This document shows, one piece after another, positions 1 through 5,808 of a stretch of DNA of 5,808 nt; position 1 is the first letter of the stretch, and each line of letters opens with the position of its first letter. Source of the DNA: a methanogenic archaeon. Its GTDB lineage: Archaea; Thermoplasmatota; Thermoplasmata; Methanomassiliicoccales; Methanomethylophilaceae. Both the position numbers and the translations under genes were made by a program. The notes under the pieces were generated by a model, which saw nothing but the letters and a program-made list of their open reading frames with translations, was not told the DNA's origin and ran no database searches. The stretch is from contig CADAGG010000066.1 in assembly GCA_902787415.1 (NCBI GenBank), positions 1 to 5,808 of the forward strand, written 5' to 3'.

Positions 1-14
1 CCGACTCCCCATCC

Positions 15-449
15 ATGTACAGGAGCGTGCTGGTCGCCACCGACGGGAGCGAGAACAGCGAGTTCGCCGTGAAGAACGCGGTAAACATCGCCAAGAAGAA
101 CGGCGCCGCCCTGACCGTGCTGTACGTCATCGACCCCGACAACCTCAGCGGTCTCGCCGGTGCCCTGGACACCTCCGAGAACATTGCGGATGCCGCCAGG
201 GAGGTTTCGGCCGATGCGTTCGCCAGGGCCAGGGAGATGGGTGCCGCGGCCGGCATCGAGGTCGTCACCAAGATCCTGCAGGGCCATCCGGCCGACAAGA
301 TCGCCGAGGAGTCGGCGGGCCACGACCTCTGCGTATGCGGTTCCCTCGGAAGGACCAATGCCAAGAGGGCGGTCATCGGGTCCGTGGCCGAGAAGGTCGT
401 TAGACTGGCCTACTGTCCCGTACTGGTGTGCAGAAAGAATCAGGAGTGA
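15..449 (+). CDS. Universal stress protein, UspA family, ATP-binding type
   Basis: This 144-residue protein is a single-domain universal stress protein, a soluble cytoplasmic nucleotide-binding fold that usually forms dimers. The N-terminal strand reads SVLVATDGS (residues 4-12), with Asp10 at the usual nucleotide-contact position. The ATP-binding signature G-2x-G-9x-G-S is intact at residues 109-123 (Gly109, Gly112, Gly122, Ser123), so this is probably the ATP-binding type. A typical last strand, CPVLVCR, follows at 134-140. The length is normal for the family. The ATG at 15 fits the usual N-terminus. The frame stays open to the window edge and no Shine-Dalgarno sequence is visible in the 14 available bases, so a slightly earlier start or a leaderless transcript cannot be excluded. 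The gene faces the cfb operon tail to tail, so a functional link is not implied. The physiological role is unknown. The family call is secure. Confidence 0.93.
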   Translation: MYRSVLVATDGSENSEFAVKNAVNIAKKNGAALTVLYVIDPDNLSGLAGALDTSENIADAAREVSADAFARAREMGAAAGIEVVTKILQGHPADKIAEESAGHDLCVCGSLGRTNAKRAVIGSVAEKVVRLAYCPVLVCRKNQE

Positions 450-463
450 GCTCCGGCGGGGGA
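450..463. other. 14-base convergent gap between usp and cfbB
   Basis: Only 14 bases separate the TGA stop of the plus-strand stress protein gene from the TGA stop of minus-strand cfbB. The gap is GC-rich and holds no T-run on either strand and no room for a hairpin. Transcription of each unit must therefore end inside the other gene, or the two transcripts overlap at their 3' ends. Confidence 0.85.
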
Positions 464-1795
464 TCAGCGGCAGGATTCGACGAACCCCTTCGCCCAATCC
501 TCGTGGGACAGTGCGTGCTGGTGCAGGTAGGTCCCGACGGTGCGCTTCGCCAGCATACCGTCCATGCCCCCGCTGATACCCTGTCCGCGGCTGAGTCTGA
601 AACAGTACTCGGCATCGTGCGGGACCACCTCGGAATAATGGTACTCGTGTCCCTTCACGGCCCCTTTGAACAGGGGGTTGGAATCCGTGGCCTCGGCGAT
701 GACGTAGGTCGGTCCGTGCCTCTTCCCCACCATGTCGGCGGTGGCATCGAAACATCCCGCCATCTGATAGACGTCTCCCGATTTCACCTTCATCTCCGAA
801 CAGAGGGTCATCATACCTCCGCATTCCCCGAGGATCGGTCTGCCCTCGTCGGACATCTGCTTCATACCCTCCAGGAAATCCCGGTTGGCGGAGATCCTCT
901 CGGCATAGAGTTCGGGATATCCTCCGCAGAGGTAGGCCATGTCGGCATCCGGAAGCGGTTCCCCCTCGGTCGGACGGAAGAACCTGACATCCACGCCCGA
1001 GGCCTGGAGACATTCGACGTTCTCCCTGTAGAGGAAGCAGTAGGCGTCGTCGTAGGGGACGGCGGCCTTCAGTCCCGAACTGCGTTCCACATAGGGGGTG
1101 TCCTTGGGCAGTTCCGTCGGGAACGACTCGGCGATGCCGACTAGCATGTCGAGGTCTACCGTCTCCACGAGGCGCTCGAGAGGTTCGATGCTGCAGGTCT
1201 CGTAACTGTTCAGTGTCGTAAGACCCAGATACCTCTGTTCCAAGGTATTCTCCGGGTCTTTGCGGATCTTGCCGAGGAGCTTCACGTCCCGGCAGTAGGT
1301 GCTCATAACGGTATCGAGCTTGTCCGAATGCTGACCGCCCGAGACCTTGTTGAGGATGACTCCCGCGATCTTCACATCGGGGTCGAAGCTGCGGAATCCG
1401 TTGATGATGGCCGCGGCCGAACGCGTCAGGGAACCGGCGTTCACCACCAGGATGACGGGCAGCCCCAGGGTCTTGGCGAGGTATGCCGTGGAACCCAGGT
1501 CCCCGTCGCCGGAGAACCCCTCGTACAGGCCGCGGACGCCTTCCACGATGCACAGGTCCGCATCCCTGGATGCGAAACCCACCAGGTTGCGGATCCGCCC
1601 GTCGTCCATCATGAACGAATCCAGGTTCCTGGACGGACGGCCGGTGGCGGCACGGTGGTACATCGGGTCGATGAAATCGGGGCCCGCCTTGAACGCCTGT
1701 ACCTTGTATCTCTTGGACAGGGCGGACATCAGTCCCGTGGCGATGGAGGTCTTCCCCACCCCGCTCCCGGTGCCGGCGATCACGAAACCCTTCAC
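464..1795 (-). CDS. cfbB: CfbB, Ni-sirohydrochlorin a,c-diamide synthase
   Basis: This enzyme amidates the a and c acetate side chains of Ni-sirohydrochlorin, using ATP and glutamine, in the second F430-specific step. At 443 residues it has the CobB/CbiA architecture. The N-terminal dethiobiotin-synthetase-like ATPase carries the P-loop [10 protein letters not shown] (8-17) and the [11 protein letters not shown] motif (37-47). The C-terminal class I glutamine amidotransferase domain spans about 240-443. Its nucleophile is Cys325 in GECGG, with GGYPELY at 291-297 and catalytic-histidine candidates in TYLHQH (His425, His427). The start codon is GTG, placed directly after the cfbD stop, with an AGGGGTGA ribosome site just upstream. 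An ATG four bases upstream is out of frame. By sequence alone it could be a cobyrinate a,c-diamide synthase (CbiA). The four neighbouring cfb genes and absence of cobalamin genes favour CfbB. It is the last gene of the operon. Confidence 0.95.
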   Translation of the reverse strand: MKGFVIAGTGSGVGKTSIATGLMSALSKRYKVQAFKAGPDFIDPMYHRAATGRPSRNLDSFMMDDGRIRNLVGFASRDADLCIVEGVRGLYEGFSGDGDLGSTAYLAKTLGLPVILVVNAGSLTRSAAAIINGFRSFDPDVKIAGVILNKVSGGQHSDKLDTVMSTYCRDVKLLGKIRKDPENTLEQRYLGLTTLNSYETCSIEPLERLVETVDLDMLVGIAESFPTELPKDTPYVERSSGLKAAVPYDDAYCFLYRENVECLQASGVDVRFFRPTEGEPLPDADMAYLCGGYPELYAERISANRDFLEGMKQMSDEGRPILGECGGMMTLCSEMKVKSGDVYQMAGCFDATADMVGKRHGPTYVIAEATDSNPLFKGAVKGHEYHYSEVVPHDAEYCFRLSRGQGISGGMDGMLAKRTVGTYLHQHALSHEDWAKGFVESCR

Positions 1796-2875
1796 TCATT
1801 CACCCCTGGCGATCTCCCTCAGGGTCTCTGCCGTCTCCAGGGTCACTATCCTATCGGCGCCCATGACCAGGTTATGGGAGGATGGCTCCCCCACGGAAAG
1901 CTCGAACCCCTGGGCGAGATAATTGGCGAGCTCACGGGGCTGGTCGGTGATCAGGATGTCGTCCTTCCGGAGGTCGGGATATGCGTGGCAGATGTCCAGG
2001 AATACACGGAGGTCGGGATTGTAAGCGTCGACCTTCGCTGCCATCTCCTCTCCGATGACTGCGTACTCGTCCAGTCCGCCGACTATCTCCGCTTCCACAC
2101 CCGCCTCGCGGAGTTCGCCGAGGATGCCTGTGCAGTATCTGCGGATACGGGGGAGTCCCTTCTCCGCATCGAGGTTGGCGAAACAGCGTATCTCTCCACC
2201 CAGTTCCTTACAGGCCTCGGATGCGGCCAGGAACATGTCCGCATAGCGGTAGGCGAGTTCCTTCTTGGCAAGCATGACGAACGCTACCTTCTTCCCCTCG
2301 CGCAGGGCGTTGGCGATGCGTTTGGCCACGCCGTACTTGGTGGGGCCCTTGGTCGGCGACAGGTAAGTCCTGCCGGCCATGCCCTTCTTCTTCTCGAGGT
2401 CGGTGGCCGCTTTGAGGAGAGCGGTCTGGCGGTCGCATTCCTCCCTGGAGATCACGCCGGCCTTGGCACCGGCCTTGAGGGCGCGGATGGCACCCATGGT
2501 GTTGTCGGCCATGCATCCGCTGCAGTCCACGTTGAAGAGGTTGCAGTCGCCCTTGTCCACCCTGCCGATGGCCGCGGACACGTCGTCCCCTATAATGGTG
2601 CTGGCACATGTGCCCACGACCGCCATCGTGCGGGGGTGGAACCTCTGTATTGCCTCGTTGGCGGTGCGGATTAGGGGGTCCGCTCCGCCGAATATGAGAT
2701 CGTTATCCTTAAGGGCGGAGGTCACCACCCTGACTCCTGCATTCTCGAGAGGACGAGAGGCCATGAAACAGCATCCTGCCGGCCCGTGGGTCACGATGAC
2801 GTCCACATCCATGTCGCGCAGGGTGTACATGGCGGCCACGATGGGGTTGGGGCGGGGATGCATCACCACGGTCAC
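1796..2875 (-). CDS. cfbD: CfbD, Ni-sirohydrochlorin a,c-diamide reductive cyclase, NifD-like subunit
   Basis: CfbD is the catalytic partner of CfbC. With electrons delivered by CfbC at the cost of ATP, it reduces Ni-sirohydrochlorin a,c-diamide and forms the gamma-lactam ring, giving seco-F430. The 359-residue protein belongs to the nitrogenase component 1 / NifD-like family. The opening HPRPNPIVAAMYTLRD (6-21), HGPAGCC (30-36) and VGTCAST (87-93) are characteristic. Cys35, Cys36 and Cys90 are the visible candidates for iron-sulfur cluster ligands. A further Cys111/Cys118/Cys121 group follows. There is only one NifD-like subunit, as expected for the homodimeric CfbD, and no NifK or NifE/N homologue nearby. 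The GTG start overlaps the cfbE stop by four bases (GTGA), and GAGGG six bases upstream acts as ribosome site. The length and N-terminus fit the family. Confidence 0.96.
   Translation of the reverse strand: MTVVMHPRPNPIVAAMYTLRDMDVDVIVTHGPAGCCFMASRPLENAGVRVVTSALKDNDLIFGGADPLIRTANEAIQRFHPRTMAVVGTCASTIIGDDVSAAIGRVDKGDCNLFNVDCSGCMADNTMGAIRALKAGAKAGVISREECDRQTALLKAATDLEKKKGMAGRTYLSPTKGPTKYGVAKRIANALREGKKVAFVMLAKKELAYRYADMFLAASEACKELGGEIRCFANLDAEKGLPRIRRYCTGILGELREAGVEAEIVGGLDEYAVIGEEMAAKVDAYNPDLRVFLDICHAYPDLRKDDILITDQPRELANYLAQGFELSVGEPSSHNLVMGADRIVTLETAETLREIARGE
1800..1807 (-). promoter_or_regulatory. Ribosome binding site for cfbB
   Basis: AGGGGTGA on the minus strand, inside the last codons of cfbD, ends four bases before the GTG start of cfbB and resembles the archaeal Shine-Dalgarno consensus GGAGGTGA. 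It decides the GTG start over the out-of-frame ATG that overlaps the cfbD stop. Confidence 0.7.
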
Positions 2876-4095
2876 TGGTAACCCTCTTTGACCAGGTGGA
2901 TGACGGTCTTTTTTCCCTCGACGTACTCCGGACGGATCTCCCCGCGGTCAAGGATCTCCATCGAGACCCCGTACTTCGAGGCCACATCCGAGATCAGTCC
3001 CTTGTCCATCTTGTCGCAGACCTTCTTGCTGACGGGGTCCACCAGCAGGACGGCGTTCTTCAGCACGCCGAGAGGTTTGAGGCGGGACAGCAGGAACTCC
3101 ACGCTCATATGGGAGATGCCTGGGTTGCGGTCCAGGATCTTCAGGACCCCGTCCTCCACCTTCACCTCGCCCCTGCCGGGCACGCCGCGGAAGTCGGCCA
3201 GTGCCGCCAGGACCGGTCCGGCGGGCAGGTCCATCACCTCGCAGACCTCCAGGGCCATGTCCATGGCCTCGGTGTACTGCATCGACAGGTAATCCCCGCG
3301 GAGCGAGACATCGTACTCCCTGCCGAGATAGGTTACCTTGAGCGGATACGGGGTGCCCAGGACCGCCGTTCCGGCGGGACGGATGTGGGGCCTCATCAGA
3401 CGCAGGGGCTTCCCGTAGGGTTTCCAGATGTCCTCCTCGGAGGCGAGGACTATGTTGGTGCCGTCGGAGAAGATATCCTTCTTGCCGTCGCGTGCCCTGC
3501 GGGTGTTCTTGGCGATACCGTAGTCCTCCACCAGGTTGGTGATGCAGGAGATGTCCGCCTTCCCGGATCCCCCCAGGGAGATCTCGCACACCATGACGTC
3601 GTAGTCCCCTTCGGGAAGACAGAGCAGGGACGGGGGCGCGATGCTCTTCAGAGCGGATATGAAATGCTTGCCCTCCCTGTACTCCCCCTGTCCGCGGGAG
3701 GTGTGCAGGAAGACCTTCTTCCCGCAGGCCGAGAGGATATGTGCCAGCAGGTAGCATGTGCTGGTCTTCCCCTTGACCCCTGTGACCTCGATGCGGAACC
3801 TCCTATCCGTTATGAGGTCATGGACGGATTCCGAATAGAACATCCTGCGTCCGTAGGTGGCCTCGCCGATGAACGCGTCAGGGCAGTGGCACGGCATGGT
3901 GACTATGTCGAAGTGTTCTGCGGGTGCCTTGGGGGCGATGCGCACCCCCAGGGATGCCAGACGGCCGAGCTCGGCCTCCGGCGTGATATGGTAGACGTCG
4001 ACCGCGGTGACCTCGCAGCCCTTAGCAAGATAACCCTCGCAGATGGCAGCTGCGCCGTGGACCGTGTCGAGTACTAGTACCTTCAAGGGACTCAC
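2872..4095 (-). CDS. cfbE: CfbE, coenzyme F430 synthetase, Mur-ligase-like
   Basis: CfbE catalyses the last step: ATP-dependent activation of a propionate carboxylate of seco-F430 and closure of the carbocyclic ring to give F430. The 407-residue protein is a Mur ligase (MurF-like) homologue. The N-terminal domain (1-100) begins LKVLVLDTVHGAA, unlike peptidoglycan Mur enzymes. The central ATPase has the P-loop TGVKGKTST (105-113), a Glu at CEISLGG (170-176) suited to magnesium binding, and TNLVEDYGIA (186-195), matching the Mur TN-x-x-x-D/H region. The C-terminal domain starts near 300 with GVPGRGEV (304-311), a Mur C-domain motif, and DRNPGISHMS (322-331). The start is GTG, overlapping the cfbA stop as GTGA; a purine-rich GGGGGA precedes it. 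An archaeal pseudomurein ligase was considered, but the N-terminal domain and operon context favour CfbE. Confidence 0.95.
   Translation of the reverse strand: MSPLKVLVLDTVHGAAAICEGYLAKGCEVTAVDVYHITPEAELGRLASLGVRIAPKAPAEHFDIVTMPCHCPDAFIGEATYGRRMFYSESVHDLITDRRFRIEVTGVKGKTSTCYLLAHILSACGKKVFLHTSRGQGEYREGKHFISALKSIAPPSLLCLPEGDYDVMVCEISLGGSGKADISCITNLVEDYGIAKNTRRARDGKKDIFSDGTNIVLASEEDIWKPYGKPLRLMRPHIRPAGTAVLGTPYPLKVTYLGREYDVSLRGDYLSMQYTEAMDMALEVCEVMDLPAGPVLAALADFRGVPGRGEVKVEDGVLKILDRNPGISHMSVEFLLSRLKPLGVLKNAVLLVDPVSKKVCDKMDKGLISDVASKYGVSMEILDRGEIRPEYVEGKKTVIHLVKEGYQ
2882..2886 (-). promoter_or_regulatory. Ribosome binding site for cfbD
   Basis: GAGGG on the minus strand lies within the end of cfbE, six bases before the GTG start of cfbD. 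Its spacing is good and it supports GTG initiation at the four-base overlap. Confidence 0.6.
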
Positions 4096-4895
4096 TCCCC
4101 CAGGAACTCCCTCGCCTTGGCAACGATGATGTCAGTGAGACGGGGGTCTGCCTCGACGGGCTTGGTGTACACCAGCTGGATCTTCCTCCCGCCGATCTCG
4201 ATGTCCCCTCCCTCCGAATAGGCGGGAATGCCGAGCTGCTCGGGGATCTCCTCCCCCAGATGGACACCGTTGGCGATGAACAGGGGGACGGCGATGATAC
4301 GGGAGACGCCCTCCTCCGCCAGGGCCTTGAGAGCCTCGGCGATGGCGGGCCCCACGAATTCGTTGAAGGAGTGGGCGACGTGCCTGTATCCGATGGCCCT
4401 CAGGCGCTTGGCGTTGAGGGTCATGATCTCCTCGTTGGAGGAGGTGAGGTCGCGGGATCCGTGGCCCAGCACGAGGATTCCGGTGTCCATATCGCCGCCG
4501 TTGTCGGCGATGCGGTCGATCAGGATGTCGGTGAGGGCAGGTGAGCTTCCGAAGGCGGAGGCCATCCTTATGCGGACCTCCTTCCCGTCGACGAGTGCGG
4601 TGCCGCGGGAGCTCCCGGTGTCGAGTCCGAGCTTGGCCGGGATCATCTCGAAGGTGAGACGTCCCTCTGCGATGTAATAAGGTATGGCGAGGATGTCGTT
4701 GCATCCGTCGGCGACCGCACGGGAGACGGCCTCCTGGATGGTGGGGGAGCTGACGCGGAAGTACGCGGTGTAGACGTTGCCGATTCCGCGCGCCCTCATC
4801 CTGGCGGCCTGTTTCTCGATGATCTCGGTGAGGTTCCCGGTACGGGTACCGTATCCAACAATAATGATTCCTTTAGTCATTGCAATCGCATCCAT
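4092..4895 (-). CDS. cfbA: CfbA, sirohydrochlorin nickel chelatase, two-domain fused form
   Basis: CfbA inserts Ni(II) into sirohydrochlorin, the first committed F430 step. Small archaeal CfbA/CbiX proteins are about 120-145 residues and act as symmetric homodimers. This one is 267 residues and holds two full copies of the domain (about 8-131 and 139-267). Each runs from a GxGxR strand through PxI and IP(Y/L)(Y/F)IA to a final xxxPxLTDI helix. The C-terminal copy has GHGSR with His145, GVH with His212 and NEF with Glu179, the family's metal and acid positions. The N-terminal copy has Tyr15, Leu80 and Arg47 there instead. The C-terminal half is thus the likely catalytic half. The ATG at 4895 overlaps cfbC by 23 bases. 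An in-frame ATG at 4880 (Met6, eight-base overlap) gives an N-terminus closer to the family and may be the true start. Cobalt chelation for B12 is possible too, but the operon points to nickel. Confidence 0.92.
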   Translation of the reverse strand: MDAIAMTKGIIIVGYGTRTGNLTEIIEKQAARMRARGIGNVYTAYFRVSSPTIQEAVSRAVADGCNDILAIPYYIAEGRLTFEMIPAKLGLDTGSSRGTALVDGKEVRIRMASAFGSSPALTDILIDRIADNGGDMDTGILVLGHGSRDLTSSNEEIMTLNAKRLRAIGYRHVAHSFNEFVGPAIAEALKALAEEGVSRIIAVPLFIANGVHLGEEIPEQLGIPAYSEGGDIEIGGRKIQLVYTKPVEADPRLTDIIVAKAREFLGE

Positions 4896-5679
4896 AATCC
4901 TGGGTCTTCAGGCTCATGCCTCCGGAGACGTCCTCCGACCTCTCCAGGAGCGCCTTGGCCAATCTGCGGTACTCGTCCGCCTGCGGCGAGTCGGGCATGC
5001 CCGAAACAACGGTCGTCCTGCGGTCCTCGCAGGACTGGACATCCGGGCTGCGGGGCACGCGGTACACGACCTCGGTACCGATCTCCTGGGCGGCCCGGTC
5101 GACGAGCCCGTCCTCGCCCTCCACGTTGCGGGAGTTCTGTATGAGTCCGCCGAAGCGGGCATAGCCGTCCGCCCTGAACCCGTCCACCGCGGTGGCGATG
5201 TTGTGGGCGGCGTAGAGACTCATCATCTCTCCGGAAGTGACGACGAAGACGTCGCGGGCGTAGCCGTTGCGGATGGGCATCGCGAATCCCCCGCAGACCA
5301 CGTCGCCGAGGACGTCGTAGACGATCACGTCGGGCTTGTAGACTTCCATGGCCTCCAGCCTCTCGAGCTCCTCGAAGGCCGCGATGATACCGCGTCCCGC
5401 ACATCCGGTGCCGGGGCGGGGCCCGCCGCATTCGACGCACAGCGTGCCGTTCCGTCCTTCGCGGACGATGTCCTCCAGTTCGGCCTCGCCCTTGGTCCTC
5501 ATGACGTCTAGGACGGTGACGGGGCGGTCGGTACCGGTGAGAAGGCGGGTGGAGTCCGCTTTGGGGTCGCATCCGATCTGCATTACACGCAGCCCGGATT
5601 CGGCAAGGGCATCGGTGACGTTGGAGGAGGTGGTGGATTTTCCTATTCCTCCCTTACCGTAGATGGCTATCCTGCGCAT
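4873..5679 (-). CDS. cfbC: CfbC, Ni-sirohydrochlorin a,c-diamide reductive cyclase, NifH-like reductase
   Basis: CfbC is the ATP-dependent iron-sulfur reductase that passes low-potential electrons to CfbD. The 268-residue protein is close to nitrogenase NifH. It has the P-loop GKGGIGKST (8-16), GCDPKADSTRLL (36-47), GTGCAGRGII (90-99) with Cys93, and DVLGDVVCGGFAMPIR (122-137) with Cys129. Cys93 and Cys129 correspond to the two NifH cysteines that hold the bridging [4Fe-4S] cluster between subunits. SGEMMSLYAAHNI (149-161) is also NifH-like. No nifD, nifK or other nitrogen-fixation gene is nearby; the NifD-like partner is CfbD in the same operon, so this is CfbC rather than NifH. The tail ends YGCDCND, a C-terminal Cys-x-Cys. 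It is the first gene of the operon. The ATG at 5679 matches the NifH N-terminus, has no visible Shine-Dalgarno sequence, and an in-frame extension is unlikely. Confidence 0.95.
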   Translation of the reverse strand: MRRIAIYGKGGIGKSTTSSNVTDALAESGLRVMQIGCDPKADSTRLLTGTDRPVTVLDVMRTKGEAELEDIVREGRNGTLCVECGGPRPGTGCAGRGIIAAFEELERLEAMEVYKPDVIVYDVLGDVVCGGFAMPIRNGYARDVFVVTSGEMMSLYAAHNIATAVDGFRADGYARFGGLIQNSRNVEGEDGLVDRAAQEIGTEVVYRVPRSPDVQSCEDRRTTVVSGMPDSPQADEYRRLAKALLERSEDVSGGMSLKTQDYGCDCND

Positions 5680-5697
5680 GGCGGCTACATCGGATTG

Positions 5698-5708
5698 AAT
5701 AATAAAAA
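5698..5708 (-). promoter_or_regulatory. Candidate TATA box, proximal (leaderless option)
   Basis: TTTTTATTATT on the minus strand is centred about 24 bases upstream of the cfbC ATG. Archaeal TATA boxes lie about 25 bases before the transcription start, so initiation would fall at or next to the start codon. A leaderless mRNA would fit the lack of a Shine-Dalgarno sequence before cfbC. The match to the TTTAWATA consensus is only moderate. Confidence 0.4.
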
Positions 5709-5709
5709 C

Positions 5710-5778
5710 ATATCGTAATCGTGTTACTTGATGCTATTTAACTACCTTATTTGTATGATTTAATGACACGATACATAT
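5710..5778. repeat. Gapped inverted repeat flanking the distal TATA candidate
   Basis: The left arm at 5710-5724 reads ATATCGTAATCGTGT. The reverse complement of 5766-5778 reads ATATGTATCGTGT. The arms match at all 13 bases of the shorter one if two single-base insertions are allowed, with a perfect core ATCGTGT / ACACGAT (5718-5724 and 5766-5772). Arm centres are about 55 bases apart and bracket the TATA candidate at 5734-5741. This could be a paired operator. AT-rich sequence produces such matches by chance, so confidence is low. Confidence 0.35.
5734..5741 (-). promoter_or_regulatory. Candidate TATA box, distal
   Basis: TTAAATAG on the minus strand is the closest match to the archaeal TATA consensus in the region. 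It would place a transcription start near 5712 and leave an untranslated leader of about 30 bases. It lies between the two arms of the gapped inverted repeat. It competes with the proximal candidate; the sequence alone does not decide between them. Confidence 0.4.
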
Positions 5779-5808
5779 TGGTATTATTATCTCTATTTAG
5801 AAACAGAA

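Larger units (their letters stand above)
5680..5808 (-). promoter_or_regulatory. AT-rich upstream and promoter region of the cfb operon
   Basis: These bases hold no convincing gene on either strand. The stretch 5701-5808 has 27 G or C in 108 bases (25%), in sharp contrast to the GC-rich coding DNA, as expected for an archaeal promoter region. It is the only non-coding region large enough to drive the five cfb genes. The next gene beyond the window edge is not visible, so whether the promoter is shared with a divergent gene cannot be told. Confidence 0.75.

Noticed and set aside
430..440. Pyrimidine-rich TTCTTTCT on the minus strand as a cfb terminator
   Set aside because: It is short, interrupted by C and inside the coding region of usp; archaeal terminators are usually longer T-runs.
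428..1144. Plus-strand frame starting inside usp and running opposite cfbB
   Set aside because: It overlaps the end of usp out of frame and is antisense to the amidotransferase domain of cfbB; no family resemblance.
464..1795. CbiA/CobB cobyrinate a,c-diamide synthase for cobalamin
   Set aside because: Sequence family is shared, but position in a full cfb operon and no other cobalamin genes favour CfbB.
1328..2674. Long plus-strand open frame opposite cfbB and cfbD (448 codons)
   Set aside because: It is fully antisense to two well-conserved genes, spans their junction, and its translation has no recognisable motif. Long antisense frames are common in GC-rich DNA.
2896..4077. Long plus-strand open frame opposite cfbE (393 codons)
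   Set aside because: Antisense to a clear Mur-ligase-like gene, rich in Asp, Gly, His and Val as expected from a shadow frame, with no domain visible.
4777..5511. Plus-strand frame opposite cfbA and cfbC
   Set aside because: Antisense shadow of two conserved genes; the hydrophobic start comes from the reverse complement of the CfbA N-terminus.
4873..5679. Nitrogenase iron protein NifH
   Set aside because: The motifs are NifH-like, but the partner gene is cfbD and the whole neighbourhood is F430 synthesis, with no nif gene.
5715..5727. Short palindrome GTAA-n5-TTAC
   Set aside because: Only four paired bases per arm; too short to call an operator by itself, and it overlaps the better gapped inverted repeat.
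5698..5788. AATAATA (5698-5704) and TATTATT (5782-5788) as a NikR-like operator
   Set aside because: The arms are 77 bases apart and of low complexity in 25% GC sequence, so chance is a sufficient explanation.
5680..5808. tRNA, CRISPR repeat or small RNA in the non-coding stretch
   Set aside because: No cloverleaf arms, no regularly spaced repeats and very low GC; nothing supports an RNA gene here.

Overview
The window carries a complete coenzyme F430 biosynthesis operon (cfb) on the minus strand and one universal stress protein gene on the plus strand. F430 is the nickel tetrapyrrole of methyl-coenzyme M reductase, so the source is a methanogenic, or at least Mcr-bearing, archaeon. Coding DNA is GC-rich while the 108 bases at 5701-5808 are only 25% G+C, and no Shine-Dalgarno sequence is visible before the first operon gene. 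GC-rich coding DNA and a two-domain CfbA would suit a Methanomassiliicoccales-type (Thermoplasmatota) methanogen. That placement is inference; nothing in the window proves it.

Layout from the promoter (right) to the operon end (left), all minus strand: AT-rich promoter region (5680-5808), cfbC (NifH-like reductase), cfbA (nickel chelatase), cfbE (Mur-ligase-like F430 synthetase), cfbD (NifD-like reductive cyclase), cfbB (glutamine-dependent a,c-diamide synthase). Every junction overlaps or abuts: cfbC/cfbA by 8 or 23 bases depending on the start, cfbA/cfbE and cfbE/cfbD by four-base GTGA overlaps, and cfbD/cfbB stop-to-start with no gap. This implies one polycistronic, translationally coupled unit. 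The plus-strand usp gene (15-449) converges on cfbB with 14 bases between the two stop codons.

The five enzymes form one pathway from sirohydrochlorin. CfbA inserts Ni(II). CfbB amidates the a and c acetate side chains. CfbC and CfbD together carry out the ATP-driven reduction and gamma-lactam cyclisation to seco-F430. CfbE closes the last carbocyclic ring to give F430. Nothing for nickel import or sirohydrochlorin synthesis lies in this window.

The most notable feature is CfbA. It is 267 residues long, about twice the usual small archaeal CbiX/CfbA form, and consists of two complete tandem chelatase domains. The C-terminal domain keeps the metal-site histidines (His145, His212) and a likely acidic residue (Glu179), while the N-terminal domain has lost all three (Tyr15, Leu80, Arg47). 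This is a natural fused, asymmetric nickel chelatase. A second point of interest is the short AT-rich promoter region, with two TATA candidates and a gapped inverted repeat that could be an operator.
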